The notes below the pieces were generated by a model. It saw only the letters and a program-made list of their open reading frames with translations, was not told where the DNA came from and searched no databases. Of a stretch of 64,000 nt of DNA, positions 45,123-54,385 are shown in pieces (the first letter of the stretch is position 1; each line of letters begins with the position of its first letter). Source of the stretch: Xanthobacteraceae bacterium (lineage in GTDB: Bacteria > Pseudomonadota > Alphaproteobacteria > Rhizobiales > Xanthobacteraceae). The position numbers were made by a program, and so were the translations under genes. Where the stretch lies: the NCBI GenBank assembly GCA_004297465.1, contig SCUB01000001.1, positions 186,001 to 250,000 on the forward strand. The letters run 5' to 3'.

Positions 45123-45545
45123 ATGTCGGTCCGGGCTGTCCTGCTGCCGCTGTTCGCGCTGATCGTGCTGACCTTCATCCTGCTGTTCCGCATGGGGCTC
45201 GCGCGCGTCGCCGCGGTTCGCTCCGGTGAGGCCCGGGTCTGGGATACGGCGCTCGGCCAGCCCAACTGGCCGGAAAAGCCGACGCAGTTCGCCAACAGCT
45301 ACGCCAACCAGTTCCAGATACCGCTTTTGTATTTCATTCTCGTGGCGCTGGCGCTGCCGCTGCGCAAGACCGACCTGCTGTTCGTCATCCTGTCATGGCT
45401 GTTCGTGGCGCTGCGCTATGCCCATGCCTACATCCACATCACCACCAACCATGTGCCGCGCCGCTTTGGCGTGTTCGTCGCCGGCGTCGTGGTGCTGATG
45501 GTGATGTGGGCGCTGTTTGCCGCCAACGTGCTGCTGGGGCTGTAG
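45123..45545 (+). CDS. MAPEG-family membrane protein
   Basis: A 140-residue protein with four membrane helices in the MAPEG pattern. The central PTQFANSYANQFQIPLLYF carries the conserved asparagine/glutamine turn and ALRYAHAYIHITTNHVPRR the R...H..Y segment of the family. Bacterial members are glutathione-related or of unknown function. ATG 45123 is preceded by AAGGGAG. It is convergent with the MarR-linked membrane gene 8 bp away. Confidence 0.85.
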   Translation: MSVRAVLLPLFALIVLTFILLFRMGLARVAAVRSGEARVWDTALGQPNWPEKPTQFANSYANQFQIPLLYFILVALALPLRKTDLLFVILSWLFVALRYAHAYIHITTNHVPRRFGVFVAGVVVLMVMWALFAANVLLGL

Positions 45546-45553
45546 AGTCGAGC

Positions 45554-46060
45554 CTACGCCGCCCGTCGCCGCCGGATGGCCGCGGCGAGCCTGCGGCCAT
45601 CGCGGATGTTGAGTGCCATCAGCGCCAGATTGATGGCCCCGGCCACCAGCTCGATGCCCTGAACGATCATGAAGGTGCGGCCGAAATCGCCACGCGCGGC
45701 GAGGATCGCCAGCGTGATCGCAGCAGGTACGAGCACGACCAGGCCGTTGATGCCGATGAGCGGCATGCGCCTTTTCTTGCTCAAGAGGATCGGTGCCGTG
45801 GACTTGCCCGCCATGAGGAAGCCCGAGATGCCGGTAAGCGCGATGGCCGGCACCAGCACCACGAGGCCCCAGACAATGCCGCGCTTCACCAGCGCGATGG
45901 TTTGCCATGATCCGCCGAGTTCCGAGGCCACCGTCGCAATCCAGAAGGCCAGTATGGTCATGAAGGCGACGGCGCCGGCGAGGGGATGAAGCCGCCGTAG
46001 CAGGCTTTGCGCGTTCAGGTCGCCGTTCTGGAGACTATGGGTCACGGATGCTATCTTCAC
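45554..46060 (-). CDS. Four-helix membrane protein in a MarR-regulated operon
   Basis: A 168-residue protein with four predicted helices (about residues 28-47, 58-85, 100-120, 127-147) and a basic C-terminal tail (RDGRRLAAAIRRRRAA). I do not recognise a named family. The start is GTG 46060, only one base after the MarR stop, so it is surely co-transcribed with the regulator and is probably its target. There is no strong ribosome binding site, which fits translational coupling. Confidence 0.7.
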   Translation of the reverse strand: MKIASVTHSLQNGDLNAQSLLRRLHPLAGAVAFMTILAFWIATVASELGGSWQTIALVKRGIVWGLVVLVPAIALTGISGFLMAGKSTAPILLSKKRRMPLIGINGLVVLVPAAITLAILAARGDFGRTFMIVQGIELVAGAINLALMALNIRDGRRLAAAIRRRRAA

Positions 46061-46061
46061 G

Positions 46062-46541
46062 CTACTTGATATTCAGTTCATTGCGTTCAAGGCGCTTGCG
46101 GATTTCGCGCAACAGCCGTAGCGCCGGCTTGATCGCCTGTGATTTCAAGCCGCGCGCCAGATCGTCCGACCATGCCGTGTTGCGCAGGATGGCGGCGTCA
46201 TAGACCTTGCGCCCCCTGGCGGTCAGCCCGACCAGCCGGGCGCGGCGGTGATGCGGATTGTCGGCAAAGCTGATCAATCCTTCCGCCTCCAGCTCGTTGG
46301 CAATGCGTTGCACCGATTGCCGCGCCAGCCCCATGTTGCGGGCGATATGCGCGACCGGCAGCGCCTGTCCCGCTAGCGCCACCGCGCCAATGACCTGCCA
46401 GCGCGCGCTGGTGAGTCCGATCGGGGCCACCAGCCTGTCTCCGGCGGCGAGCAGTCGGCCGTTGAGCCGGAAGGTTTCCAGCATCAGTTCGGTGAGAAGA
46501 GCGCCGGAAGCGGACGGCTGGGGCGGAGAATGTTGAGACAT
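46062..46541 (-). CDS. MarR-family transcriptional regulator
   Basis: A 159-residue regulator with the MarR winged helix in the middle. PVAHIARNMGLARQSVQRIANELEAEGLI is the recognition part (two adjoining segments), followed by the wing NPHHRRARLVGLTARGRK. Helices at both ends form the dimer interface. The gene is first of a two-gene operon with a four-helix membrane protein. A palindrome overlapping the probable -35 box in front of it suggests autorepression. Confidence 0.9.
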   Translation of the reverse strand: MSQHSPPQPSASGALLTELMLETFRLNGRLLAAGDRLVAPIGLTSARWQVIGAVALAGQALPVAHIARNMGLARQSVQRIANELEAEGLISFADNPHHRRARLVGLTARGRKVYDAAILRNTAWSDDLARGLKSQAIKPALRLLREIRKRLERNELNIK

Positions 46542-46559
46542 AACAATATAGAACCATAA

Positions 46560-46576
46560 TGACAGTATATTGTCAA
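46560..46576 (-). promoter_or_regulatory. Operator-like palindrome and -35 box of the marR operon
   Basis: The inverted repeat TGACAGTATATTGTCA (46560-46575; arms TGACA/TGTCA, AT-rich centre) lies 19 bp upstream of the marR start. On the minus strand it contains TTGACA (46576-46571), a consensus -35. Its size and symmetry fit a MarR dimer site. Confidence 0.65.
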
Positions 46577-46699
46577 TTTAGAGAGAAGGCCGAGAACTTT
46601 CCGGCAGCCGGTTTCCCCGAGGGCGTCCGGCGGCTGGGGAACGAATAGGGGCATGGGCGGCGCTGGCCTTTTGCGCCGCGATGTGACAGACGACAGGCC

Positions 46700-48010
46700 A
46701 TGACCCCAGCCGCCCGCCTGTCCGCCGCCATCGAGGCGCTCGCCGCCATCGATACCCAGCGCATTCCCGCCGCCAACGCCCTGAAAGAGTGGGGGCGGGC
46801 GCACCGCTTCGCCGGTTCCAGCGACCGCGCCGCCATCGCAGGCCTCGTCTACGACGTGCTGCGGCGGCGCGCCTCGTCGGCCTTCATGATGGGCGACGAG
46901 AGCCCGCGCGCGCGGCTTCTCGGCATGCTGCGGCTGGAGCGCGGGCTCGACGTCGAGGCCATCGCCCGGCTGTGCGACGGCGGGCGGTTCGCGCCGCCGC
47001 CGCTGACCGAAACCGAGCGGGCTGCCCTGGCGGAACGTTCTCCCGATGCGGCGCCGCCCCCGGTCGCCGGCGACTATCCGGACTGGCTCGACGAGGAACT
47101 GGCGAGCGCGTTCGGCGAGGCCCGCGCCACCGAGGCGGCGGCGTTGGCGCGCCGTGCGCCGCTTGATCTGCGCGTCAACACGATCAAGGCCGACCGCCAA
47201 GCGGTACTGGGCGCGCTCGCCCACCTTGGCGCCAGGCCGACGCCGTGGTCGCCATGGGGCATCCGCATCGCGCTCGACGCCGATGCGCGCAGCCCCGGCA
47301 TCCAGGCCGAGCCGGAGTTCATCAAGGGCGCGGTCGAGGTGCAGGACGAGGGCTCGCAGCTGGTGGCGCTGATGTCGGGGGCCAGTCCCGGCGAAACCGT
47401 GATCGACCTGTGCGCGGGCGGCGGCGGCAAGACGCTGGCGCTCGCTGCCATGATGGGCAATCGCGGCCGGCTGATCGCCACCGACGACGACAAGCGCCGC
47501 CTCGCCCCGATCCATGACCGTCTGATCCGCGCGGGCGCGCGGCTCCCCGAAGTGTTCACGCCCAAGGGGGCGGCCGATCCGCTGGCCTCGTTCGGCGCGT
47601 CCGCCGACATGGTGCTGGTCGATGCGCCATGCACCGGCACCGGCACCTGGCGGCGCAACCCCGACGCCAAATGGCGCATGCGGCCGGGCGCGCTCGACGA
47701 ACGGCTCAAGGACCAGGTCGAGGTGCTCGACCGCGCGAGCCTGCTGGTCCGGCCCGGCGGGCGGCTGGTCTACGTCACCTGTTCGGTGCTGCCTAGCGAG
47801 AACGGCGCGCAGGTGCGCGCCTTCCGCGATCGCCATGCCGGGTTCTCGCTTCTGGCCCCGGAGGCGGTTGCCGCGGGCCTCGGCCCACGGGCCGCGGCGT
47901 TCCGGCAGGCGGCGGCGCTAACCGACGAGGGCATCTTGATGACGCCGCTCAGGACCGGCACCGACGGCTTCTTCATCGCCGTGCTGCGCAGGGACCAGGC
48001 CGCCGCCTGA
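46700..48010 (+). CDS. RsmB/NOP-family class I SAM-dependent RNA (cytosine-5) methyltransferase
   Basis: A 436-residue m5C methyltransferase. An N-terminal NusB-like region is followed at about residue 155 by the RsmB/NOL1 catalytic domain. The SAM loop reads [15 protein letters not shown], and the two family cysteines are in [14 protein letters not shown] and [12 protein letters not shown]. The target is probably 16S rRNA, though some alphaproteobacterial members of this subfamily have uncharacterised targets. It stands between guaB and guaA, as often in Rhizobiales. A strong hairpin follows the stop. Confidence 0.9.
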   Translation: MTPAARLSAAIEALAAIDTQRIPAANALKEWGRAHRFAGSSDRAAIAGLVYDVLRRRASSAFMMGDESPRARLLGMLRLERGLDVEAIARLCDGGRFAPPPLTETERAALAERSPDAAPPPVAGDYPDWLDEELASAFGEARATEAAALARRAPLDLRVNTIKADRQAVLGALAHLGARPTPWSPWGIRIALDADARSPGIQAEPEFIKGAVEVQDEGSQLVALMSGASPGETVIDLCAGGGGKTLALAAMMGNRGRLIATDDDKRRLAPIHDRLIRAGARLPEVFTPKGAADPLASFGASADMVLVDAPCTGTGTWRRNPDAKWRMRPGALDERLKDQVEVLDRASLLVRPGGRLVYVTCSVLPSENGAQVRAFRDRHAGFSLLAPEAVAAGLGPRAAAFRQAAALTDEGILMTPLRTGTDGFFIAVLRRDQAAA

Positions 48011-48042
48011 CGTTCCACTGGAGGTTCAGCCGGGAATCGGAT

Positions 48043-48069
48043 TTCGCAGCCCTGTCAAAGGGCTGCGAA
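48043..48069 (+). terminator. Hairpin between the RNA methyltransferase and guaA
   Basis: An 11-bp perfect stem (TTCGCAGCCCT at 48043-48053 with AGGGCTGCGAA at 48059-48069) with a five-base loop lies 33 bp after the methyltransferase stop. No T-run follows, so it may be a weak terminator or a 5' leader structure for guaA, whose start is 145 bp downstream. Confidence 0.5.
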
Positions 48070-48213
48070 TCACCCTTGAATCGGCTTTCCACCGGCCGGA
48101 CTCCGGCCCTTGGCCTCGGCTTGCCGCCTCGCGGCAAGTCGCGTAAGCCGGGGTCTTTCCGGCCCTGTTCCGCCGTTGTCCTGCCCTCCAGCAAGTTTTT
48201 CGAGACCGGCTCC

Positions 48214-49779
48214 ATGACCGCATCCGCCATCCTCCACGACAAGATCCTGATCGTCGATTTCGGCTCGCAGGTGACCCAGCTCATCGCCCGGCGGGTGCGC
48301 GAGATGGGCGTCTATTGCGAGATCGCGCCGTTCAGCAAGGCGGAGGAGGCGTTCGCCGCCATGAAGCCCAAGGGCATCATCCTGTCCGGCGGTCCGGCCT
48401 CGGTGCTCGACGAAGGCGCGCCGACCGTGCCGCTGGCGCTCCTGCAATCCGGCCGGCCGGTGCTCGGCATCTGCTACGGCGAGCAGCTGCTGGCCCACAT
48501 GCTCGGCGGCAAGGTCGAAGCCGGACATCATCGCGAATTCGGCCGCGCCAACATCGAGGTGACGGCGCCGTGCGCGCTGTTCGACGGCGTATGGGAGGTC
48601 GGCGGCAAGCATCCGGTGTGGATGAGCCACGGCGACCGCGTCACCGAGTTGCCCAAGGGCTTCCGCGCCGTCGGCAAGGCGGCCGGCTCGCCGATCGCGA
48701 TCATCGCCGACGATGCCCGCAAGTTCTACGCCATGCAGTTCCACCCCGAGGTGGCGCATACCCCGGACGGCGCCAGGCTGTTGCGCAATTTCGTCCGCGA
48801 CATCGCCGGCTGCGCCGGCGACTGGACCATGCGCGCGTTCCGCGACGAGGCGATCGAGAAGATCCGCGCCCAGGTCGGCAAGGGCCGGGTGATCTGCGGC
48901 CTGTCGGGCGGCGTCGATTCCGCGGTCGCCGCCGTGCTCATCCACGAGGCGATCGGCGACCAGCTCACCTGCGTGCTCGTCGATCACGGCCTGATGCGCC
49001 ATGCCGAGGCCGAAACGGTGATCGACCTGTTCCAGCAGCACTACAGGATTCCGCTGGTGCATGTGGACGCTTCCAAGGAGTTCCTTGCCGCGCTGACCGG
49101 CGTCACCGACCCCGAGCGGAAGCGCAAGATCATCGGCAAGCTGTTCATCGACGTGTTCGAGGCCGAGGCCAGGAAGATCGGCGGCGCCGAATTCCTCGCC
49201 CAGGGCACGCTCTATCCGGACGTGATCGAGAGCGTGTCGTTCACCGGCGGACCCTCGGTCACCATCAAGTCGCACCACAATGTCGGCGGCCTGCCGGTGC
49301 GCATGAACATGAAGCTGGTGGAGCCGTTGCGCGAGCTGTTCAAGGACGAGGTGCGGGTGCTGGGGCGCGAACTCGACCTGCCGGCGGCGTTCGTCGACCG
49401 CCATCCGTTCCCGGGACCGGGCCTCGCCATCCGCTGCCCCGGCGACGTCACGGTCGAGAAGCTCGCCATCCTGCGCCAGGCCGACGCCATCTTCATCGAG
49501 GAGATCCGCCGCGCCGGGCTCTACAACGCGATCTGGCAGGCGTTCGCGGTGCTGTTGCCGGTGAAAACCGTGGGCGTGATGGGCGACGCCCGCACCTACG
49601 AGCATGTCGTGGGCCTGCGCGCGGTGACCTCCACCGACGGCATGACCGCCGACTTCTACGCCTTCGACATCAAGTTCCTCGGCTTCACCGCCACCCGCAT
49701 CATCAACGAGGTCAAGGGCGTCAACCGCGTGGTCTACGACGTGACCTCGAAGCCGCCGGGCACGATCGAGTGGGAGTGA
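48214..49779 (+). CDS. guaA: GMP synthase (glutamine-hydrolysing)
   Basis: A 521-residue enzyme that aminates XMP to GMP. The N-terminal class I glutamine amidotransferase has nucleophile Cys87 in GICYGEQLL and the His/Glu pair in [10 protein letters not shown]. The ATP pyrophosphatase domain starts near residue 205 with [10 protein letters not shown], and the C-terminal dimer domain ends [16 protein letters not shown], the normal terminus. ATG 48214 matches family starts; the frame is open upstream to 48076 without resemblance. The last bases overlap an unrecognised minus-strand gene, and a low-GC islet begins right at its stop. Confidence 0.96.
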   Translation: MTASAILHDKILIVDFGSQVTQLIARRVREMGVYCEIAPFSKAEEAFAAMKPKGIILSGGPASVLDEGAPTVPLALLQSGRPVLGICYGEQLLAHMLGGKVEAGHHREFGRANIEVTAPCALFDGVWEVGGKHPVWMSHGDRVTELPKGFRAVGKAAGSPIAIIADDARKFYAMQFHPEVAHTPDGARLLRNFVRDIAGCAGDWTMRAFRDEAIEKIRAQVGKGRVICGLSGGVDSAVAAVLIHEAIGDQLTCVLVDHGLMRHAEAETVIDLFQQHYRIPLVHVDASKEFLAALTGVTDPERKRKIIGKLFIDVFEAEARKIGGAEFLAQGTLYPDVIESVSFTGGPSVTIKSHHNVGGLPVRMNMKLVEPLRELFKDEVRVLGRELDLPAAFVDRHPFPGPGLAIRCPGDVTVEKLAILRQADAIFIEEIRRAGLYNAIWQAFAVLLPVKTVGVMGDARTYEHVVGLRAVTSTDGMTADFYAFDIKFLGFTATRIINEVKGVNRVVYDVTSKPPGTIEWE

Positions 49780-50222
49780 GGGTGGCGACGCTCAATATTG
49801 CTGCTGAAATGTCTTTCAAAACGATGAGCTTTTAGAAGATTGGCGGCATCCGCGAAAGTAAGGCTGCTTTTCGAACGGTCATGCACCAGAAGTGGGAGTG
49901 CGTCGGCCAGAACTGGTAACAGGAAGATTTTGTTCTGGATGAGATAGTTATCCAAAAATGCTTTCAGCTCTTTTGATGACCATGGCGCTTCATTGCTAGG
50001 CCAAAGATGGGTTTCTTGGTGGAAATAAATACGCAGCCATGGGTCGAGGCGCTCGATTGGATGGCCATCGCGCAATCGCCACATGGGTTTGTAGTCGCGC
50101 GAGAAGAGTACGCGCGAGCCATCTGCTTCAGTCCAATAGCCGTAAGGAAGATATAGGCGCATTGGCAGAAAGAAGGCTCGCGCAGCGCGAGGTGAGACAT
50201 ACTCGAAGTCGGCAATGGTCAT
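49734..50222 (-). CDS. Uncharacterised protein in the low-GC islet after guaA
   Basis: A 162-residue soluble protein I do not recognise. It opens [18 protein letters not shown] and has [10 protein letters not shown] and [12 protein letters not shown], rich in aromatic residues, and a C-terminal [12 protein letters not shown] segment. The base composition of its gene is clearly lower in GC than the surrounding genes. Its 3' end runs 46 bp into the guaA coding region on the opposite strand, so the native C-terminus may have been replaced when the islet inserted. ATG 50222 is chosen; a GTG at 50351 would add 43 residues. A second low-GC gene lies upstream on the same strand. Confidence 0.55.
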   Translation of the reverse strand: MTIADFEYVSPRAARAFFLPMRLYLPYGYWTEADGSRVLFSRDYKPMWRLRDGHPIERLDPWLRIYFHQETHLWPSNEAPWSSKELKAFLDNYLIQNKIFLLPVLADALPLLVHDRSKSSLTFADAANLLKAHRFERHFSSNIERRHPHSHSIVPGGFEVTS

Positions 50223-50360
50223 GATGGCTTGGTGCGTGATGACTTCTGTCGGGCGGCCAAAGTTGCGCAGGATAACGACTTCACCGTTCCGACCTGCTGT
50301 CTTCAAGGTGCCTATTGCACCGGAGTGTCGGGCGGGTTTTTCCGGAAGCACCGTGGCCCG

Positions 50361-50720
50361 CTAGCAGGCGAGGCGAATGGCGATCTGCTCATTGAGGCGA
50401 AGCGGTCGGTCGCCGGTTAGTCGCGCCTGCGCGAGTGCGTGCTGGATGTCGCCATCGGTTGCTGCGTCGGTAGCTGCAATGTCTCGCGCGATCGCAAGGA
50501 TCAGTTGCACCTGTCGATTGACATAAAGTTCAGAGGTAAGGGCGGTGTCTAACTCGCAGGGCGGTCCCACATGGACATGGTCATTAAGTTCGTGCCAATC
50601 GCGATAGCCGCATGCGCGGGCGACCGCGCGTTGCGCTGTAGACAAGGGTAGAGAGAGCTGCGCCGCGAGGCGCTTGGCGGCTTTCTTTGGACGTGTTGCG
50701 TTTGGAAAATGAAATCTCAT
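50361..50720 (-). CDS. Uncharacterised 119-residue protein in the low-GC islet
   Basis: The N-terminal half is basic and helical (MRFHFPNATRPKKAAKRLAA) and continues with a STAQRAVARACGYRDWHEL motif. Similar GYRDWxxL motifs occur in small proteins of unknown function and in the N-terminal part of some glyoxalase-superfamily-annotated proteins. The second half is predicted helical without known motif. A clear GGGGAG site precedes ATG 50720. With the following gene it forms a two-gene unit of foreign composition; a toxin-antitoxin or other small accessory module is possible, but nothing in the sequence proves it. Confidence 0.65.
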   Translation of the reverse strand: MRFHFPNATRPKKAAKRLAAQLSLPLSTAQRAVARACGYRDWHELNDHVHVGPPCELDTALTSELYVNRQVQLILAIARDIAATDAATDGDIQHALAQARLTGDRPLRLNEQIAIRLAC

Positions 50721-50962
50721 GGTCGTCTCCCCAAGGCGCCTTGCAACGGGTTGGCCCACTCAACCCTGCGGCGCGCTCGAAAGAGAGTGCCGAGGTTTGC
50801 AAACGTACTTGCCCCGAAGGCTTCACCAGTGTGGACGGTGCGGGAGACGACTCCGCAGAGTCAATGTCTGGCAGGAAAGCGTTATTTCGTCAAGAAACCG
50901 CGGTAGGAGTGAGGAGTTCTCCAATGATCCCCTCGTCGCACTGATCGGATACTAAAGACCCC

Positions 50963-51994
50963 CTACCTCTCCATCTCATACCCCGCCTCGCGCCAGGCGT
51001 GGATGCCGCCGTCGAGCGCCACGGCGCGGCAGTAGCCGAGTTCGCGTAACGTGGCGGCGGCGAGCGTGGAAATCTTGCCGAACTCGCAGCAGGTCAGGAT
51101 CCGCACGGTGGGGTCTGGAAGCTCGACGTTGACCCGCAGTTCGAGCTGTCCGCGCGGCAGATGCCTGGCGCCGGGGATGTGCCCGGCCTGAAACGCATCG
51201 CTCTCGCGCAGGTCCAAGATCACCAGGTCGCGGCTGTTGCCGCCGATCCGCCCGTTGAGTTCGGCCAGCGACATGAAGGGAACCCTGGCGCTCGCCTCGG
51301 CGAGCATCTGCGCGACCGATTTGCCGCCGCTCATGTTGACGCGCAGCGCCTCGGTGAGGTGGGTGGGCGCGGCGAGGTTGAGCTTCTCCATCATCTCGAC
51401 GAAGGCCGCGCGATCGGCCTTCCGCAGGCGTGGGTTGTCGGCGATCTCGGCGCCGATCGTCGTGTGGGTGCGGCCCTTGTAATCGTGCGCGGGGAACACG
51501 AGCATCTGCGGCGGCAGCTTCAGCACCCTTTCGAACAGGCTTTCATAGAGCGCGTGCGGATCGCCGGTCGGCAGATCGGTCCGCCCGGTGCCGCCGATGA
51601 GGAGCGTGTCGCCGGTGAACACGCGGTCGGCCATGACGAGGCACATGGAGTCGCGGGTATGCCCCGGCGTGTGCAGGGCCTTGAGCCGCAGCTCGCCCAC
51701 GATCAGCATGTCGCCGTCGTCGAGCCGCAGGTCGGCGAAAGGCGCCGCGCTCAGCCGATGCATGACGATCGGCGCGTGCAGCGTCTTGCCGAGTTCGCGG
51801 CTGGCGGAGAAGTGGTCGGCGTGGGTGTGGGTGTCCACGATATGGCGGATGTGCACGCCGTGCTGGCTCGCGAAACCCAGATAGCGGTCGATCAGCGAGA
51901 TTTCGGGATCGATCAGCACGGCCGCGCGCGTCGCCTCGCATCCCGCGATGTAGGACTTGCAGCCGCCAGCGGCGAACGTTTCGAAGATCATCAT
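50963..51994 (-). CDS. MBL-fold hydrolase fused to rhodanese (persulfide dioxygenase/ETHE1-like)
   Basis: A 343-residue protein with two domains. The N-terminal metallo-beta-lactamase part (about 1-230) has DTHTHADHFSA, ALHTPGHT and VFTGDTLLIGG, which supply the His/Asp metal ligands. The mononuclear iron ETHE1 group shares this pattern. The C-terminal rhodanese (about 240-343) has the cysteine loop ILTCCEFGKIS. Such fusions oxidise glutathione or protein persulfides to sulfite and handle thiosulfate. Two adjacent ATGs (51994, 51991) follow a GGGAG site. No BigR/SqrR-type regulator is next to it. Confidence 0.85.
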   Translation of the reverse strand: MMIFETFAAGGCKSYIAGCEATRAAVLIDPEISLIDRYLGFASQHGVHIRHIVDTHTHADHFSASRELGKTLHAPIVMHRLSAAPFADLRLDDGDMLIVGELRLKALHTPGHTRDSMCLVMADRVFTGDTLLIGGTGRTDLPTGDPHALYESLFERVLKLPPQMLVFPAHDYKGRTHTTIGAEIADNPRLRKADRAAFVEMMEKLNLAAPTHLTEALRVNMSGGKSVAQMLAEASARVPFMSLAELNGRIGGNSRDLVILDLRESDAFQAGHIPGARHLPRGQLELRVNVELPDPTVRILTCCEFGKISTLAAATLRELGYCRAVALDGGIHAWREAGYEMER

Positions 51995-52196
51995 CTACTC
52001 CCAAGCTCGGCAGTAGGTGAGTGTCAGAATAGCCGATATTGCCCCGATGACCTATGGGGTAGGCGACCGTCCGGCCCGACCGGCCGCCGCCGAACGGACA
52101 TGAAGGCTTTTTAGGCTTATCGGTCAGCCGGTTGCGGTGAGGTTGCCGGGCAGGGGCCTCGCAACGCCTTCTCAGATCGGAGACAAGCGCCGCGCC

Positions 52197-52409
52197 TCAC
52201 ACCTTCTTCAGGAACTCGGTTTTCAGCACCAGCCCCTTCACCTTGTCGGACCGGCACTCGATCTCATTTTCCTTGGCGGTGAGGCGGATGTCCTTCATCG
52301 TCGTGCCGCGCTTGAGCGTGACGGACGAGCCCTTCACCTTGAGATCCTTGATGAGCTGAACCGAGTCGCCATCGGCCAGTTCGGCGCCGTTGCAGTCCCT
52401 GACTGTCAT
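52197..52409 (-). CDS. PhnA (YjdM) C-terminal-type domain protein
   Basis: A 70-residue protein consisting only of the SH3-like C-terminal domain of the PhnA/YjdM family: VRDCNGAELADGDSV, then LKVKGSS and KRGTTMKDIRLT. The N-terminal zinc ribbon of full-length YjdM is absent, which is a common short form in alphaproteobacteria. Despite the name the family is not proven to act in phosphonate use. ATG 52409 is the family start; the frame extends eleven codons upstream. Confidence 0.87.
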   Translation of the reverse strand: MTVRDCNGAELADGDSVQLIKDLKVKGSSVTLKRGTTMKDIRLTAKENEIECRSDKVKGLVLKTEFLKKV

Positions 52410-52674
52410 GGGGTTTCCGTCCGTGGGTGGTAGGGCTGCCACTGCATAGCGGCGGGCCGGGGGGCTGTCCAGCAGGGCGGGGGCGCGCCCACGGGCGGGG
52501 TGATGGGGGCGCTCCGGACCCTCGATATCCCGACAAAAGTGGTGGATTTCCGTCGATGGCGGGTGGAGACAGGCCTTCTTGCCTTGTGAAGTGGTTTATG
52601 ACACTTCCGTGACGGGCGGCCGGCGGCCTTCGCCGCCTCCTTGGGGATGTGAGGCGGGGAGTGGGGACAATCCA

Positions 52675-53322
52675 ATGATGTTGCGCTGGTTCCGGGCCCT
52701 GATGCCCAGGGAGGAGCGGTTCTTCGACCTGTTCGCAGAGCATTCGCATACGCTGGTCAAGGCCGCCGAGGCGCTCGAGGGTGTGCTGCGCGGCGGCGAT
52801 ACTGTGGAAAACTACTGCCTTCAGGTCAACCTGCTGGAAAAAGAGGCCGACGACATCACCCGCGAGGTGCTGACGGCGGTGCGCCGCACCTTCATCACGC
52901 CGTTCGACCGCGGCGACATCAAGGATCTCATCACCTCGATGGACGACGCCGCCGACCAGATGCAGAAAACCGTCAAGGCGGTGACGCTGTTCGAGGTGCG
53001 CGAGTTCGAGCCGCCGATGCGCGAGATCGGCACCATCCTGGTCGAAAGCGCCAAGCTGGTGATGCGCGCGGTGCCGCTGTTGTCCTCCATCGGCGCCAAT
53101 GTCGGCACGCTGACGCTGATGACCGAGCAGCTCACTCGGCTCGAAGGCCGCGTCGACGACCTGCATGCCATCGGCCTCAAGGACCTGTTCCTCAAGCATC
53201 GCAACGAAAGCACCATGGCCTTCATTGTCGGCGAGGAGATCTACGACCACCTCGAGAAGGTCGCCGACCGTTTCGACGACGTCGCCAACGAGATCAACAG
53301 CATCGTCATCGAAGCGGTATAG
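52675..53322 (+). CDS. DUF47/PhoU-like phosphate transport accessory protein
   Basis: A 215-residue all-helical protein of the DUF47 (TIGR00153) family, distantly related to PhoU, with FFDLFAEHSHTLVKAAEAL at the start and the acidic metal-binding helix EKEADDITREVL near residue 55-65. It is encoded 12 bp in front of a Pit-type phosphate transporter, its standard partner, and probably regulates it. Either of two adjacent ATGs (52675, 52678) may be used. Confidence 0.9.
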   Translation: MMLRWFRALMPREERFFDLFAEHSHTLVKAAEALEGVLRGGDTVENYCLQVNLLEKEADDITREVLTAVRRTFITPFDRGDIKDLITSMDDAADQMQKTVKAVTLFEVREFEPPMREIGTILVESAKLVMRAVPLLSSIGANVGTLTLMTEQLTRLEGRVDDLHAIGLKDLFLKHRNESTMAFIVGEEIYDHLEKVADRFDDVANEINSIVIEAV

Positions 53323-53334
53323 GGGACGACGTAA

Positions 53335-54339
53335 GTGGACGCTTCGATGGGCCTGCCGATCCTGATGGGGCTGATCGCCGTTGCCCTGCTGTTCGATTTC
53401 CTCAATGGCCTGCACGATGCGGCCAATTCCATCGCCACCATCGTCTCGACGCGGGTGCTGAAACCGCAATACGCGGTGGCGTGGGCGGCATTCTTCAATT
53501 TCATCGCGTTCCTGGTGTTCGGCCTGCATGTCGCCAACACCATCGGCACCGGCATCATCGATCCCAAGGTGATCGATCCGCAGGTGATCTTCGCCGCGCT
53601 GATGGGCGCCATCGTGTGGAACGTCGTCACCTGGCTGCTGGGCATTCCCTCGTCGAGTTCGCATGCGCTGATCGGCGGTCTGGTCGGCGGCGGCGTCGCC
53701 AAGGCCGGCCTGTCGGCGGCGGTATGGAGCGGCCTGTCGAAAACGGTCGCCGCCATCGTGCTGTCGCCGTTGGTCGGCTTCCTGCTGGCGCTGGTGCTGG
53801 TGCTGGTGGTGTCGTGGATTTCGGTGCGCACCACGCCATTCGTGGTCGACCGCGCCTTCCGCACGCTGCAGTTCGTCTCGGCCTCGCTTTATTCGCTCGG
53901 CCATGGCGGCAACGACGCGCAGAAGACCATGGGCATCATCGCCGTGCTGCTATACACCCAGGGCCAGCTCGGCGAGACGTTCTACGTGCCGTTCTGGGTG
54001 GTGCTCACCTGTCAGGTGGCGATGGGGCTCGGCACGCTGTTGGGCGGCTGGCGCATCGTGCGCACCATGGGCGTGCGCATCACCAGGCTCACTCCGATGC
54101 AGGGCTTCTGCGCCGAAACCGGCGGCGCGGCGACGCTGTTCATGGCAACATGGCTCGGCGTGCCGGTCTCCACCACGCACACCATCACCGGCGCCATCGT
54201 CGGTGTCGGCGCGGCGCGGCGGGCCTCGGCGGTGCGCTGGAACGTCGCCGGCAACATCGTGGTGGCGTGGGTGATCACGATTCCGGCTTCCGCCATCGTT
54301 GCCGCCTTGACCTATTACGCGGTATCGCTGCTGCGCTGA
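53335..54339 (+). CDS. pit: Inorganic phosphate transporter, Pit family
   Basis: A 334-residue membrane transporter with the repeated Pit signature. The first copy is FDFLNGLHDAANSIATIVSTR in helix 1 (the part GLHDAANSIAT is diagnostic) and the second is SLYSLGHGGNDAQKTMG in the second half. Ten or so helices are visible. It takes up phosphate (with divalent metal) by proton symport. GTG 53335 is used; an ATG four codons later is also possible. It forms an operon with the preceding DUF47 gene. Confidence 0.94.
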   Translation: MDASMGLPILMGLIAVALLFDFLNGLHDAANSIATIVSTRVLKPQYAVAWAAFFNFIAFLVFGLHVANTIGTGIIDPKVIDPQVIFAALMGAIVWNVVTWLLGIPSSSSHALIGGLVGGGVAKAGLSAAVWSGLSKTVAAIVLSPLVGFLLALVLVLVVSWISVRTTPFVVDRAFRTLQFVSASLYSLGHGGNDAQKTMGIIAVLLYTQGQLGETFYVPFWVVLTCQVAMGLGTLLGGWRIVRTMGVRITRLTPMQGFCAETGGAATLFMATWLGVPVSTTHTITGAIVGVGAARRASAVRWNVAGNIVVAWVITIPASAIVAALTYYAVSLLR

Positions 54340-54385
54340 CGGGTAACTGGGCGGCGGGGCGCGACCCCCGCGGAAAAACACTCGC

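Noticed and set aside
49769-49900. Ten-base direct repeat AGTGGGAGTG at 49769 and 49891 as an attachment-site pair
   Set aside because: The second copy lies inside an open reading frame within the islet, only 122 bp away, and does not bound the composition shift; the repeat at 49773/50906 fits better.
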